A stretch of 64,000 nt of DNA from Strigamia acuminata (taxonomy: Eukaryota > Arthropoda > Chilopoda > Geophilomorpha > Linotaeniidae). The DNA is taken from positions 12,825,060-12,889,059 of the forward strand of contig OX442314.1 of NCBI GenBank assembly GCA_949358305.1, written 5' to 3'. Positions within the stretch are counted from its first letter, which is position 1, and every line of letters starts with the position of its first letter. This document shows, piece after piece, positions 51,701-62,727 of this stretch. Under the pieces are notes generated by a model. That model was not told the origin of the DNA. It saw nothing but the letters and a program-made list of their open reading frames with translations, and made no database searches. The position numbers and the translations under genes were made by a program.

Positions 51701-52639
51701 TGGTCTGCAAAGCAAACTTATTCTTATACCTTTTCAAATATTTATTTTTTCCATCTTGATGCAAACTCCCCATCTTCATCTATGACGCAATTTGACGTGT
51801 TAAGCGAGCAATATGCGCTGCAGCAAAAACAACATTTTCATTTTTATTTCAAATTTACCTCAACAATTTTCCTTAAACTTCTCAACACCAATTCATCCAT
51901 TAAGATTTTTTTCTCCTTCCATTTTCTTGCACATTCATCCAAACTTTCTCAAATTATCAAGCAAAAATGAAATGTTCCCTCACACTCCTACGCAATCTTT
52001 TGTTTGCACACAAGAAAACATTTTTCAATCTCCACCTACAAAGTAAAAACTTTAACCTACAATCTAAAAGGGAATGAAGGGCAAATATATATTGATGGAA
52101 AAAGACCTAGCCTAATTACTCAAAGATCCATTGTCTACTTAACGGAGTAGGAAAATCACCTTGTGGTATTAAGTCCACCTGACACAGCGCTTGAGGTTGG
52201 GTCAATTTATAAGTTCAAGATAAAGAAAGATATTAAAAAATAAAATAAAAAATATCAGAATTTGTGTTACTAGGTAAACAATAACTTGATTATTTAGGTC
52301 CAGACAGCAAAAACCTCGGGTGTTTGCCGATGGTCTCTTTTTGTACACCAACTGCGTGATAAATCAATGAGAAATAAAGACGAGTTGGTGTTCAAAAGTG
52401 GAAGCGTGCTGGGCCCATAACCTTTGTTGGTGTAATCCACAGGATAAATGCCGGAGCAAATTTCATCTCGACATGTTTATTAATTTTGTTTACACAACAA
52501 AATGTACCACTAGTAATATCATACATTGATACCAATATTCACGTTACAACAAAACAATGTTTAACTAACACACCTGAGCAGTGTGAAAACTTTTCGAACA
52601 ACTAGAAGTATAAATATAAGTAATGCGACACTTTCGCAT

Positions 52640-52870
52640 GGTCATGTCCCCGTATAAGCAGAGTGCTTCTCTGGGAATTTAATCCACGCAAGCCACAATC
52701 TGTGCAATGACTGCATTTACACCAATAACTGGAAAAACCACAAAAAATTCAGTTAAAGGCGGGTGGCAGATGTTCTTGCCGTAGAAACAGTATCGCGGTC
52801 ACACAAAGATGAAAAATAACCCATCCAAGTACTGACCAGACCCAATGCTGCTTAACTTTTGTGTTCTAAC
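52640..52870 (-). mobile_element. 5S-rRNA-derived SINE, copy 2
   Basis: Read on the minus strand, AAGTTAAGCAGCATTGGGTC followed by TGGTCAGTACTTGGATGGGT matches the 5S rRNA 3' half more closely than copy 1 does. It is preceded by AGAACACAA, as is copy 1. The tail shares GCAAGAACATCT, TTTAACT and GTGGTTTTTCC with copy 1. Extent of the 3' end is not resolved. Confidence 0.7.
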
Positions 52871-53602
52871 GGAAACGGATGATCAGCTGCTGCTAAATAA
52901 AAAAAAACAAAAAGCTGGCGTTGTTTTTACAACCAAATATTTAATTAGATCCAGCAGCAAATGGCTGCTTTTTATGCTAATGCATCAGCCAGCGCCTGCA
53001 TGAATGTAAATTCTGAATTTAAAACAGCAAAATTTCAATCCTAATGTGACCTTTGCACAAGTGGATCGTTGACCAAAAGAAATAGGAAATTATATACCCG
53101 GTGCAAATCCATCAAAATTCAAATTCGGTCAAAGATTTTAAGCTAAATTGAAAACATTGCTTCCTCCTTCCAATCGAAAATCTTCCTTTCGTTAACATTT
53201 ATCACTATCAGACCAATAAATCCCAATTTACCCTTTCACTACCGAACAAACAAAAAGGAAAAAAAGCAGAATCATTTTCCTACATCATTATCATGGGTAG
53301 ACAAATTGTCGACCTATTGTCACAACCAAATTTTACGACTGCTTGAACTTCCTATTCGAAATAATTTTCCCTGTTCCATTCTAGATTTCCAGTTTATTGT
53401 TTCAATATCTAGGACTTTTCAAATCACTAAACAACACCTTATCGCAGACACCAAAAATAAAACAATTTTTATAATTTGCCAAACAAACATTCGCCTTTTG
53501 ACCACCCGCTCTTTTCCTCCCACATGGATTGCGTTTACTTGCGAGCGGAATGAGGCCAGTGTCTTTCAGTTCATTTCTTTGTAAACTTCCGCACGTTCGT
53601 TT

Positions 53603-53607
53603 TCAGT
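53603..53607 (+). promoter_or_regulatory. Candidate PxD initiator
   Basis: TCAGT lies 113-117 bp upstream of the predicted PxD start codon; no TATA box stands 30 bp before it. Support is weak and rests on the motif and the short leader it would give. Confidence 0.3.
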
Positions 53608-53719
53608 GTTAACTCGAAACTCAATGCAACAGCATCATAGGAAACCATTGTACGACTAAAAGAAAACCCCGATATAGTCTTCGACACAAATACTCCCATT
53701 AAGAAGCAATTAAACCGCG

Positions 53720-56700
53720 ATGCTATTAAGGTAAGACGAGAAATTCAATAACAAATATTTAAAAATATTATTCCAATCATTTTGGATGGACAAGAAATTA
53801 CAGGCGTGAGAAGAGTTATTCACATTTATTGCTAAATCGAGTTTTCCAGAAGAGAAACCGCCCAAAAGTGAAAAATTATTGCTTCATTTTTCATGTTTTC
53901 TAGGTCAAATCCGCTTTATATAAATTATATACTCAATTTGATTTAAAATTACACTTTCCTACTTTATAATTTCCCTCTTGATGTGGTGGGTATTGCACGA
54001 AGTGACACGTTTTCCACAAAAATTGATGAAATGATCGACGACTTGCTGCGAAACTTCCCATTTCAAAATCACCATGCTTACATAAAAATAGCTTCATTTC
54101 CATCATTTTTAGCTCGCTTTAATCCAATCATAAAACTTTCTCAAACTTTTCCATTCAAAAAAAAACTTTTATGATCTATTAATGCGCTAATACCCGCCTT
54201 CATAAACCTGTAACAGAAACCCATAAGAAAAAGCCGTAATCAAAACAATGAAAGAAAAGAAGACAAAAAAACTCGACTATAGAAAATGGAGTCATTAAAC
54301 CCCGTAAATTACGAAATATTTTGCATTTGTGCATTAGTGACTCACAAACCAATAAAGCCATGTCCAGAATAAGTTTAGCATTCAGCCAGGTCAAATGATC
54401 GTTGATAGTGATATAGAATAGGCAGCTATGGCTTAATATGGGCAACCATCCATCCAGACTATAGAAACGTCTCGATGTGATTTGTCGAATAGGCCAAGGT
54501 TAATCAAACGTGTTTGTCGCTTTTATTGTGCTACTATTTGTCACCAATGTTGTGTTAACATGTGAGAAAAATTCTAGTTTCCTCTGTCTAACAACTTGTT
54601 TTCTGCTTTATTTTCAAGACATTTGCCATTGTTTTTACTTCTGGTCAACATCAATGTGATTGCAAAAAAGAAAAGTTCAACAGTCAAAGCAGGTAAAATT
54701 GATTTTTTTTTTAGAAATTTCAAAATTTCGAATTTTTTCCGAAATTTTTCGAAATTCATCAAATTTATTTCCCGAAATTTTTCGAAATTCATCAAATGTT
54801 TTCCCGAGATTTTTCGAAATTCATCAAATTTTATCCCGAAATTTTTCAAAATTCATCAAATTTTTTTTCCCGAAATTTTTCGAATTTCATCCAATTTTTT
54901 TCCCGAAATTTTTCAAAATTCATCCAATTTTTTTTCTCGAAATTTTTCAAAATTTATCAAATTTTTTCCCCGAAATTTTTCGAAATTCATCAAATGTTTT
55001 CCCGCGATTTTTCGAAATTTATCCAATTTTTTTCCAAAATTTTCCGAAATTTATCAATTTTTTTTTCCGAAATTTATCAAATTTCTTTCCGAAGTTTATC
55101 AAATTTTTTTCCGAATTTTATCAAATTTCTTTCGAAATTTATCAAATTTCTTTCCGAAATTTATCAAATTTTTTTCCGAAATTTATAAATTTCTTTCCGA
55201 AATTTTTCGAAATTTTGAATTTGAGCGCCTCTGATTTCCGCAGACATGTGTGGCAACCAGAGAACAGATAGGATCGGTCAACCTATAAATCTTTTTTCCA
55301 TCTAATATAGGTAGACGATTCCTGGAAATCCATCCTCCTCCGATAGATTTGGGCGCGTTTCCAGCTGATTACTTGCCCATCCCTTCGGGTCCCTGTGACA
55401 CCGAAGCGCCTTACCGCACAATAGATGGCTCCTGCAATAATTTAGACTTCCCAACATGGGGTCAAGCGAGAATCCCATTTATTCGGTTCATTCCTCCGGA
55501 CTATGCTGATGGTAATCTCGACACTTCTCCCTCATTTCACTTTCACACATCGGTGAACCTTTGACTCCACACATTAAAGGATTACAATTTCTTTTTTACC
55601 CAGTAATTAATGCGTCCTTTCAAACACAGATATCAAGCTGTGTTTTAAAATTAGCCCACTTAAAACAGAAATGGTACCAGCATTCTTTTATAATTAGATC
55701 AAACGGATATCCCTTAGAGTTCACATATTTGTTGTGTGGAATTAAGTGTGTGAAAGTTATCTCGTGAATTTTAAACGATTCTAGGTGTCGATGCACCTCG
55801 AGCTCGCAAAGATGGAAGTCCATTGCCCAATGCTCGCATTGTGGGTCTCGCGATTAATGAGGACCTGCCGGTCGAGACGCCTTTCTTCACCACACTATTT
55901 GTTATGTGGGGTCAGTTCATTAATCACGACATCAATAACAAACTGGAAGTCAAAGGTACAAGTAGAATACAATGTGCGTAGTCACGAATCGACAACTAAC
56001 TCCACATGTTCACATCGCAGCGATGGATGGCAGCGACTTGAATTGCTGTTTTCCGGACGAGACACCAAACCCAGATCCAGGATGCCTGCCGATCATGTTG
56101 ACCAAAAATGACCCGTTTTTTAGCCAATTTGGACGGGCGTGCATGCACATGGCACGTTCGGCTGCATTTCCAAGCCCATACATTGGTATATATACCGGAA
56201 AAAGACAAAACCCATATGGTTCAAAAATATATTTTACAATATGTTGCTTTTCATGTAATGCATTCCAAAATGTATAGCATTTCACAGAATTAAGTACAGT
56301 AAATAATGCAATTGAAAACTGCATTTTGTAAGTGCATTCATGTTTGACAAATATTGGAAATGCAACGCAATGCAAACTAATAGCACGCAAAATTGAAGTA
56401 CAAAATGCATTCGCGTACACTGGAATTAAGAAAGAAAGCAAACAGGTCTTTACTCCTTGAAAACCAATGCTTTACTGATTTAATAATACAAATGATGCAA
56501 ACAAAGAAAACTTAGAATAATGAAAGCACACATTCATGTGTCAATATGATTTTAATGTAATTTTGAACCATGTGGCAATAGTGGCCGGGGCTGTTATTCG
56601 AGCCCTGGTCACTATTTAAATTTTTTTTTTATCTAAAATTTAAGCGGTTATCGTTACAAAACAGGTTATCGTGAAAACATCAACAATAATTCGGCGTTTA

Positions 56701-59700
56701 TTGATGCGTCTACGTTGTACGGCTCGGATGCAATTCAAGCCGCCGAACTGCGGACGTTTAAAAAGGGTTTGCTTCACTGCAGAGCACTTTTAGCAATTTA
56801 GTTGTATGACTCGTCATTAATCTTCCATAGGCTTAATGAGGAGCATGGACGTACCCGTTGGAAAACCAGTTTTACCCTTAACTGGCACGTCTATTGCGTG
56901 TGTAAGCATTACAGGCGCGTGTTACTTGACGGGTAAGTGAATTATTTTTTTAATTTCACAAAATTTCGCATTTCACAAATTTCGATGCGCAGGTGATTTC
57001 CGTGCAAATATGCTTCCACCTTTGACTTCACTGCACATTATGCTAATGCGTGAGCATAATCGAATAGCGACTGAATTAAATCGATTGAATCCACATTGGC
57101 AGGATGAAAGACTTTATCAAGTAAATATTAAGAGTTAAAACAATAAAACGCCGCGTTTCATTCAAAAATTCAATTAAGAACTTGAACCGCATTCAAAACG
57201 GCGTTTAAAGAGTTTTTGTTTCAGTTTCCCTTTTTTGAGATAATATTTTCAGTTCAAGTATATTGCTTTGAGCTTTCCAATCGGTGGGGGGGAGGGGGGA
57301 GTGTGGCAAGTATTCAAAAACACTCAGAAATTCCAGTCACAACTCGCTGAAATTGAAACTTGCAAAAAGGTGAAACGTGAACTTCCCAGACATCCGATAT
57401 TAACATAAACCGCGAGTGTTGCTCTGCTTTGAAGGTGTGCAAACGTTGCATGTCTCGGTGGATGCCGTTGAAGCAAGAACAAATGGCTACCAAAAACATT
57501 TCCGCCTATTTATTGCTAAAACGCCATTCACACTATCCCGACATCGCAAGAGAAATCCAAGTTAAAAATGTTCGTGATAATTATTAGAGAAAATTGGGCA
57601 TTCGAGCGGGATTTTATCTATCATACGTGACCTGCAAAAAGATTGGCAGTAAACAGCCTAAATGGCAGCGGAAGGGAGCACAAGGCCTTACTTGTGACAC
57701 CAGATGAAGCAGCACCGAATGCTGGATGACAATGGTGCCGTTGGAGCCCAAGGTCGTAGGACTTCACCTAAGGAAGACAAGTGCACTCTACTCTTAAAAC
57801 GAGATTTTTGGATCCAGTTGTACCGTTCATGCCCAGTAACTTTATGCTATACTCTAGTTGCACTCAAAAAGGCACCTCACAATGTGTACTCCCATTGGTC
57901 GAGCCAGTTTACTGGTGTAGTGATCCAAAAAAGTAGACCCAAACACCAGAATTGCATTATAATGTACAGACATTGTAATCGATTGCCTAGGCAATGGCCT
58001 AAAATTCAAACTTCCAGACGATGTAAGCAATAAACACAACGAACATGAGTTTGACATTTTTTAATGTGTAAAACTTCATTTTAATGATGGAAATAACATT
58101 TTTTATGAAATAAAATCAAAATAACATAAACTAAATTAGTCATAACAATCACAACAATAAAAAAAAAAAAAACTACTTCTCCTAGTAGTAGTATACAGTC
58201 TGGAGTTAGTAGTAAACTGGCTCGACCAATGAGAGTACACATCGTGAGGTGCCTTCTTGAGTGCAACTCGAGTATAGATACCAGTCTGCGTAGACAGTTC
58301 AAATTGTAACTTATATTTTATTAAATATTTACTTCATTTAAAAAAGTAATGGACCCAAATTTGCGATGTCCAAATTTGCGGTCGCAAACTGTAACTGAAT
58401 TCAAATGTAAATTTTGAACTTTTTCAATTTTAGGAGTCTCGAAGAATAGTGAGTGCACTGGTTCAACACATCACTTACAATGAATATCTGCCGTTGGTTC
58501 TGAGTCCCGAATACTTGAAAGTGTTTGATTTATTCGTGGAAAAATACAGTTATTACAAAGGCTATGATCCCACCATCAATCCTTCAATCGACAACGCATT
58601 TGCAGCAGCTGCATACCGATTTGGCCACAGTCTCATACAAGGCAGTTTCCATAGGTACATCAATTTCCAAACACATTGAACAATCCTCGTTCATCCCGCG
58701 TCGCTTTCCTCTTCGATTTCTTTGCAGATATCACCCAAACCATAAAAAAATCCCCAAAGCAGCGCCACCTCTCGGGTTGGAATTACGAGAACCTTTAGCC
58801 ATTTTCAATGGAGAATTAGATAAGATTGCAATTGGACTCACGAACCAGAGGTCACGTGAGAGGGATGAACATTTCACCACTCAGGTTCTGATTGATGAGA
58901 AAATAAATCTCGACAAACGTGCAATTCTTTTCTACTTTTAACCGCTCAATCCGTAGGTGACCAACTATCTCTTCCTAAACCGCACTCTCGGCATCGGATC
59001 GGGTCTTGACCTGCTTGCAATCAACATCAACAGGGGACGTGATAACGGCATTCCGGGATACAACGATTGGAGAGAATATTGCGGAGTTGGCCGACTTCGA
59101 ACTTTTGATGATCTATATGGGACGATGCCAGAACGCGTCATTCACACTTTTGCCGAGCTTTATGGGTAAGAAATAAGAGTTTAACGGTAATGACGCTCAT
59201 TTCCATACTTTTGTCATTCACCACCTTTAAGTGATAACGTGGTAAAGCACAGGAAGGCGCGGTTTAATGCGCAAATTGATTTTTTTTTCCTTCTTCTTCG
59301 CGCTTAGGAGGCACGAGAAAGGAGAAGTGAGTGTGGAATGGTAATAATAGAGAGTAATAGTCACTGGTGCTAAACATAAACATGAGTATTTTCATGTGGT
59401 CATTACTATTGGGTAGTGCTGAGTGTTTTCAATCTGTTGAAGAGAGATGGAACTAAAAATGCAGAGTTTTTCTCTCGGAAGATCAATATCTTATTTACAC
59501 TTTTCATATGTTGAGTAGTAAAAGAAGGAAGCAAAACTGATGCAGTGCAAATAGTTTTTCTGAAATACATAGCTTAGGCATTCCCAATAGGATTGCCGAT
59601 ATTTCTTAAGTCACATGACTGCGCTGATAGCTGATAGGTCATTTCTCATCTCAGAAATTTCCTTGGGGAAATGAGAACCGTAACGGCCAAAAATGCCTGT

Positions 59701-62397
59701 ACGAATAAAATCCATAAATGTACAACACGTCAGTGTTCAAATAAATAGGAAGTAAAGGAAATCAAAAGGGGGAAAATTAATCAGGTAAAATTAATTAAAT
59801 TTTCTGTTGCGTTAGCCAATAATCAAGCAGACCCAGCTCACAAACTAACTAAAATAAAGTTATCACTGAAAAAATTCAAGGCGCTTGGGATGAATGGGTC
59901 GCGATGAATTGCCTTCCTAAAAAGTGTGCCACAATGTTAAAAAGATTGAGAACCCCTGCAATAGAGCATAGATTATCCTAACATCGATTAAGGAAACGAC
60001 CGGTTATCCGAACAGTGGTGATTGCTTTTTTAATGATTTTTAATGATTTTTTATTTTCATATACAGTACACACAAAAGTCTATACATATACAAAAGTATG
60101 TACAAAAGTCATTCTCAACCCAATGCATTTCAATGTATTTTTTAACCTATCAATTAATTTATATGCTCTACTGTACACTGTGTATTTATATTACAGCTAT
60201 ACTCCAATTGGTCCTAACTCCTATTGGTTGAGCCGTCTCACTGGTGTTGTGGCACAAATAAGTAGCCCATAACACCAGAATTGTAATCAAACTAGGCAAA
60301 ACAACCAATAAAAAACTAAACCTTTGTTTACCTGCCAAAAGAAACCAGCAAACTGTGCTAACATTGATTGATTAAAAGGGAAAAAAAAGCTTATTTTAGC
60401 AAATAAAAAAAAATTGTATTACCAAATTAAAATCCATCATTCTTATCACTTTTTAAACTGAAATTCATTGAAAATAAATAGAACTACTTTTCCGCGTAGT
60501 AGAGCACAGTCCACAGTTAGACGTAATCCGGCTCAACCAATAGGAATTAGGACCACGTTATATCGGTTTGCATTATAGACCTAAATCTTTCTACATTACC
60601 TACAGTACTTCCAATTTTTTGTTTCTACCTCAAGAACCATAATTTAATAAGTTACCCACTGGCTTTGAAAATAAAACATTTTCTACATGTAGAAAAAGAC
60701 TACAGAAAGGAAAGCCAATTTGATCTCATCATAGGCATGCAACTGCTACTGCTAACAATAAAACCCCACGAAGCTCTCTCTCAAACTTTCCAGAGTTTGC
60801 AATTCAAACATTTGCTTTTTCATTAAAAAAAAAAAAAGAATTTCAATACAGTATTGATTTTTGCAGATACACTTAATTAAATTCCATCAAATACACAGTA
60901 GACTCAAAATCAATCCAGACTCCATTTCAGTTAATGGCATAGCTAAAACTCATTCATTCGCTTCAGATACATTTCATACATTTTCTGATTCAGGTTCCCA
61001 CCAAAATAAATACAAACAGAGAACGCTCTTTTAATCCCCTCAACAGTTTGAACAGTTTAAAGCATTAAAAGTGTTAGCTCAAAACAAAATTTACCAATAA
61101 CCCTCTCTAGACCTAACATACCCAATGAATTCCTTCAAGACCAGACACAAGTTGGGTCCAGGCAAAACTGACCGATCCGAAGAACGACCGGTGAAAAGAG
61201 AATAGCTCCCTCAAGACCCAAGAATTTGTCCGATCTTGAAAAGCTGTAAAAATCGACTTCCCAATGTTTGTTTTACCGAGTTAGGGCTGCATTAGCAAAT
61301 TGCCTACAAACTTTTATATTGAAAAACAAAAGACAGGACCGACCTAAACCACCTAAAATCTATAATTTATTATTCATGAATTCTAAGAATATTCACGCCT
61401 CCATCCCACTAAACGGGCTAATTACTTCACTTTTCTGACATGCTAAATATCTTTGCTTTATATATTACCACCACGATTCAAACAATACATTATTACATAC
61501 ATTCGGGGTCAAGCAATGCGGCAAGTCGCTCGCGAATCATATCACGTCTTTAGATAGGTAATTTGAGCTGGTGGTAAAAGCAGCGTGAGACTAATGGAGA
61601 TAAATTCGGTGGATGGAGGATTAAGTTTTCACTGTTGGTCCCTAGCCAAAAGAGTTGTTTTTAAATGTGCTTGCTTCATTTCAGGCATGTGGATGATATT
61701 GATCTATTCCCTGCTGGAATTGCAGAGTACCGGGTGGAAGGAGCAATAGTGGGGCCAGTTTTCTCTTGCATATTGGCGCAGCAGTTCCGAAACTTGCGTA
61801 AAGGTGATCGTTACTGGTACGAAAATGGTGGACATAAAGGCGCTTTTACTCCAGGTGATAAAAAGTCGGAATAAATATTTTTGGATTTAAATAAATTAAA
61901 TTTTTAAATATATTATTTCAGCTCAATTGGAAGAGATCAGGAAAGGATCGCTTGCGAGATTATTCTGTGATAATTTTAATAATGTTGTAACTATACAATT
62001 GAGGCCTATGGAAGTTCCTCAGTAAATAGAGAAGAATTTAAAATTTCGGATTTTTTTTTAATTTATTTTTTATTATTTCAGTGGTCGTGTTGATTGCGCG
62101 GATCCATTTTTACATATAGTGGATTTAGGAGCTTGGAGGGAATTCGGTCCATACCCGGAACCAGAACCGAGTCTATTTCTCGCGGTACCTCCATTACCAC
62201 CGCCGCATTCTATTTTTGCGTCGCCTATTCATTTCCCCGACTCGCCATCGCACGTGCAGGTTTTTCAACAACTTATAACTCGGAGGAAATCAACGGAAAA
62301 CACACGAAAACCGTCCAAAACCAACACCGACGCATCGCCATTTAATCATTTCGATTTTTTCTCATCGAATGAAAATTTTGACACAGAATTCCCATAA
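53720..62397 (+). CDS. PxD, secreted heme peroxidase with Pro-rich tail, 708 aa, 14 exons
   Basis: Exons: 53720-53730, 54619-54692, 55311-55511, 55785-55955, 56021-56185, 56665-56766, 56831-56932, 56993-57120, 58434-58654, 58728-58884, 58957-59165, 61685-61854, 61922-62021, 62082-62397; total 2127 nt. Exon 1 supplies ATG CTA TTA AG, joining at the strong acceptor TTTATTTTCAAG to give signal peptide [19 protein letters not shown]. Motifs: [24 protein letters not shown] (Gln139, His143), Ca-loop SAFIDAS (Ser for the usual Thr), RANM (Arg279, Met282), REHNR, YRFGH (His383), NINRGRDNG (Asn467). Heme-ester residues are Asn142 and Met282. The last about 100 residues form a unique tail, first proline-rich ([16 protein letters not shown]), then Ser/Asn/Thr-rich. 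Intron 11 (2.5 kb) and intron 8 (1.3 kb) are enlarged by transposons. Confidence 0.9.
54705..55222 (+). repeat. About 35-bp tandem repeat filling PxD intron 2
   Basis: About 15 diverged units on the pattern TTTCCCGAAATTTTTCGAAA then TTCATCAAATTTT, shortening to about 22-30 bp near the right end. The array occupies nearly the whole intron. It lacks stop codons on the plus strand in all frames, giving long spurious reading frames. The TTTCGAAA core is self-complementary. Confidence 0.9.
56211..56575. mobile_element. MITE family D, long copy (PxD intron 5)
   Basis: CCCATATGGTTCAAAAATAT at the left and TTTTGAACCATGTGG at the right are inverted and match the ends of the 33676-33828 element. The interior (365 bp) is AT-rich and mostly different in length from the short copy. 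GCATT/AATGC words recur. No coding potential. Confidence 0.75.
56577..56616. repeat. 16-bp stem hairpin beside MITE D
   Basis: AATAGTGGCCGGGGCT, loop GTTATTCG, AGCCCTGGTCACTATT. The arms pair throughout if two G-T wobbles are allowed. It begins immediately next to the right end of the family D element. The TATTCGAGCCC part looks slightly like a tRNA T-arm, but no tRNA surrounds it. Confidence 0.7.
57283..57305 (+). other. G-rich tract in PxD intron 8
   Basis: A GGTGGGGGGGAGGGGGG tract stands alone in AT-rich intron sequence. It may form a quadruplex or triplex. Nothing else points to a function. Confidence 0.5.
57847..58277. mobile_element. MITE family B, complete copy (PxD intron 8)
   Basis: Terminal inverted repeats of about 66 bp: CTATACTCTAGTTGCACTCA at the left pairs with TGAGTGCAACTCGAGTATAG at the right, continuing through GGCACCTCAC, TGTGTACTC and ATTGGTCGAGCCAGTTTACT. 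The element is 431 bp and non-coding. Related copies are at 20290 and 60197. Confidence 0.85.
59860..59959 (-). mobile_element. hAT-like terminus in PxD intron 11
   Basis: On the minus strand the sequence begins GCAGGGGTTCTCAATCTTTT, the well-known hAT/Charlie-type end, followed by TTGTGGCAC. The opposite end was not found, so only a fragment is called. Confidence 0.55.
60197..60564. mobile_element. MITE family B, diverged copy (PxD intron 11)
   Basis: CTATACTCCAATTGGTCCTA and CTATTGGTTGAGCC at the left are inverted as GGCTCAACCAATAG and TTAGGACCACGTTATAT at the right. The inner ACACCAGAATTG block matches copies at 20290 and 57847. It is 368 bp and non-coding. Confidence 0.75.
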
Positions 62398-62727
62398 AAA
62401 TTAAAAATTAAAAAAAATCATCATTTCTCTCAAATCTATCGGATAACACGACAGAAATTAAGAGTAAATCCTAATTTTCCCAATATATTTGCGATCTATT
62501 AAGTCGCAGCATCAAAAATAACAATAAATTATTCAAGTGCCATATTTTTATATAAATATAAAAATTTAAAAAAAAAATTCTTTTTTAAATTATTCATCGA
62601 GTTTATGGTTTATCATATTTAATTTAATTTATATTTGTATATGTGTAAGATTCAGTTCGAGGGTAAACGGTTCCGTTATTTTCTTTTCTTTAATTTATAA
62701 ATAAAGAAATTTTTAAATAAATAATGA
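62398..62727. other. Convergent 3' region between PxD and DMAC2L
   Basis: 330 bp between two converging stop codons, holding both 3' UTRs. A plus-strand AATAAA at 62699-62704 could serve PxD. That would place PxD transcript ends close to or inside the DMAC2L 3' end. Confidence 0.6.

Larger units (their letters stand above)
44885..53600. other. PxC-PxD intergenic region
   Basis: About 8.7 kb, the longest gap in the array, with no supportable exon. It contains a hAT-like palindrome (45461-45529), the complete foldback MITE C (48473-48790) and the second 5S-derived SINE (52640-52870). No peroxidase exon relic was found, so I see no sign of a fifth, decayed paralog. Confidence 0.55.

Noticed and set aside
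44885-53600. Relic of a fifth peroxidase gene in the large gap
   Set aside because: I looked for the WGQ, REHNR, YRFGH and RGRD motifs in the open frames of this gap and found none.
54578-54618. Alternative start of PxD exon 2 at the TAG acceptor 54577
   Set aside because: It needs an upstream exon ending in phase 0, which I did not find. The acceptor at 54618 has a far better pyrimidine tract and fits the phase of ATG CTA TTA AG.
54596-55234. Open frame of 212 codons and two overlapping frames on the plus strand
   Set aside because: They run from the PxD signal exon into a stop-free tandem repeat in intron 2. The start is TTG, and the correct splice at 54692/55311 restores the peroxidase frame.
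56577-56616. tRNA gene from the TATTCGAGCCC word
   Set aside because: The sequence is a simple hairpin without acceptor, D or anticodon arms.
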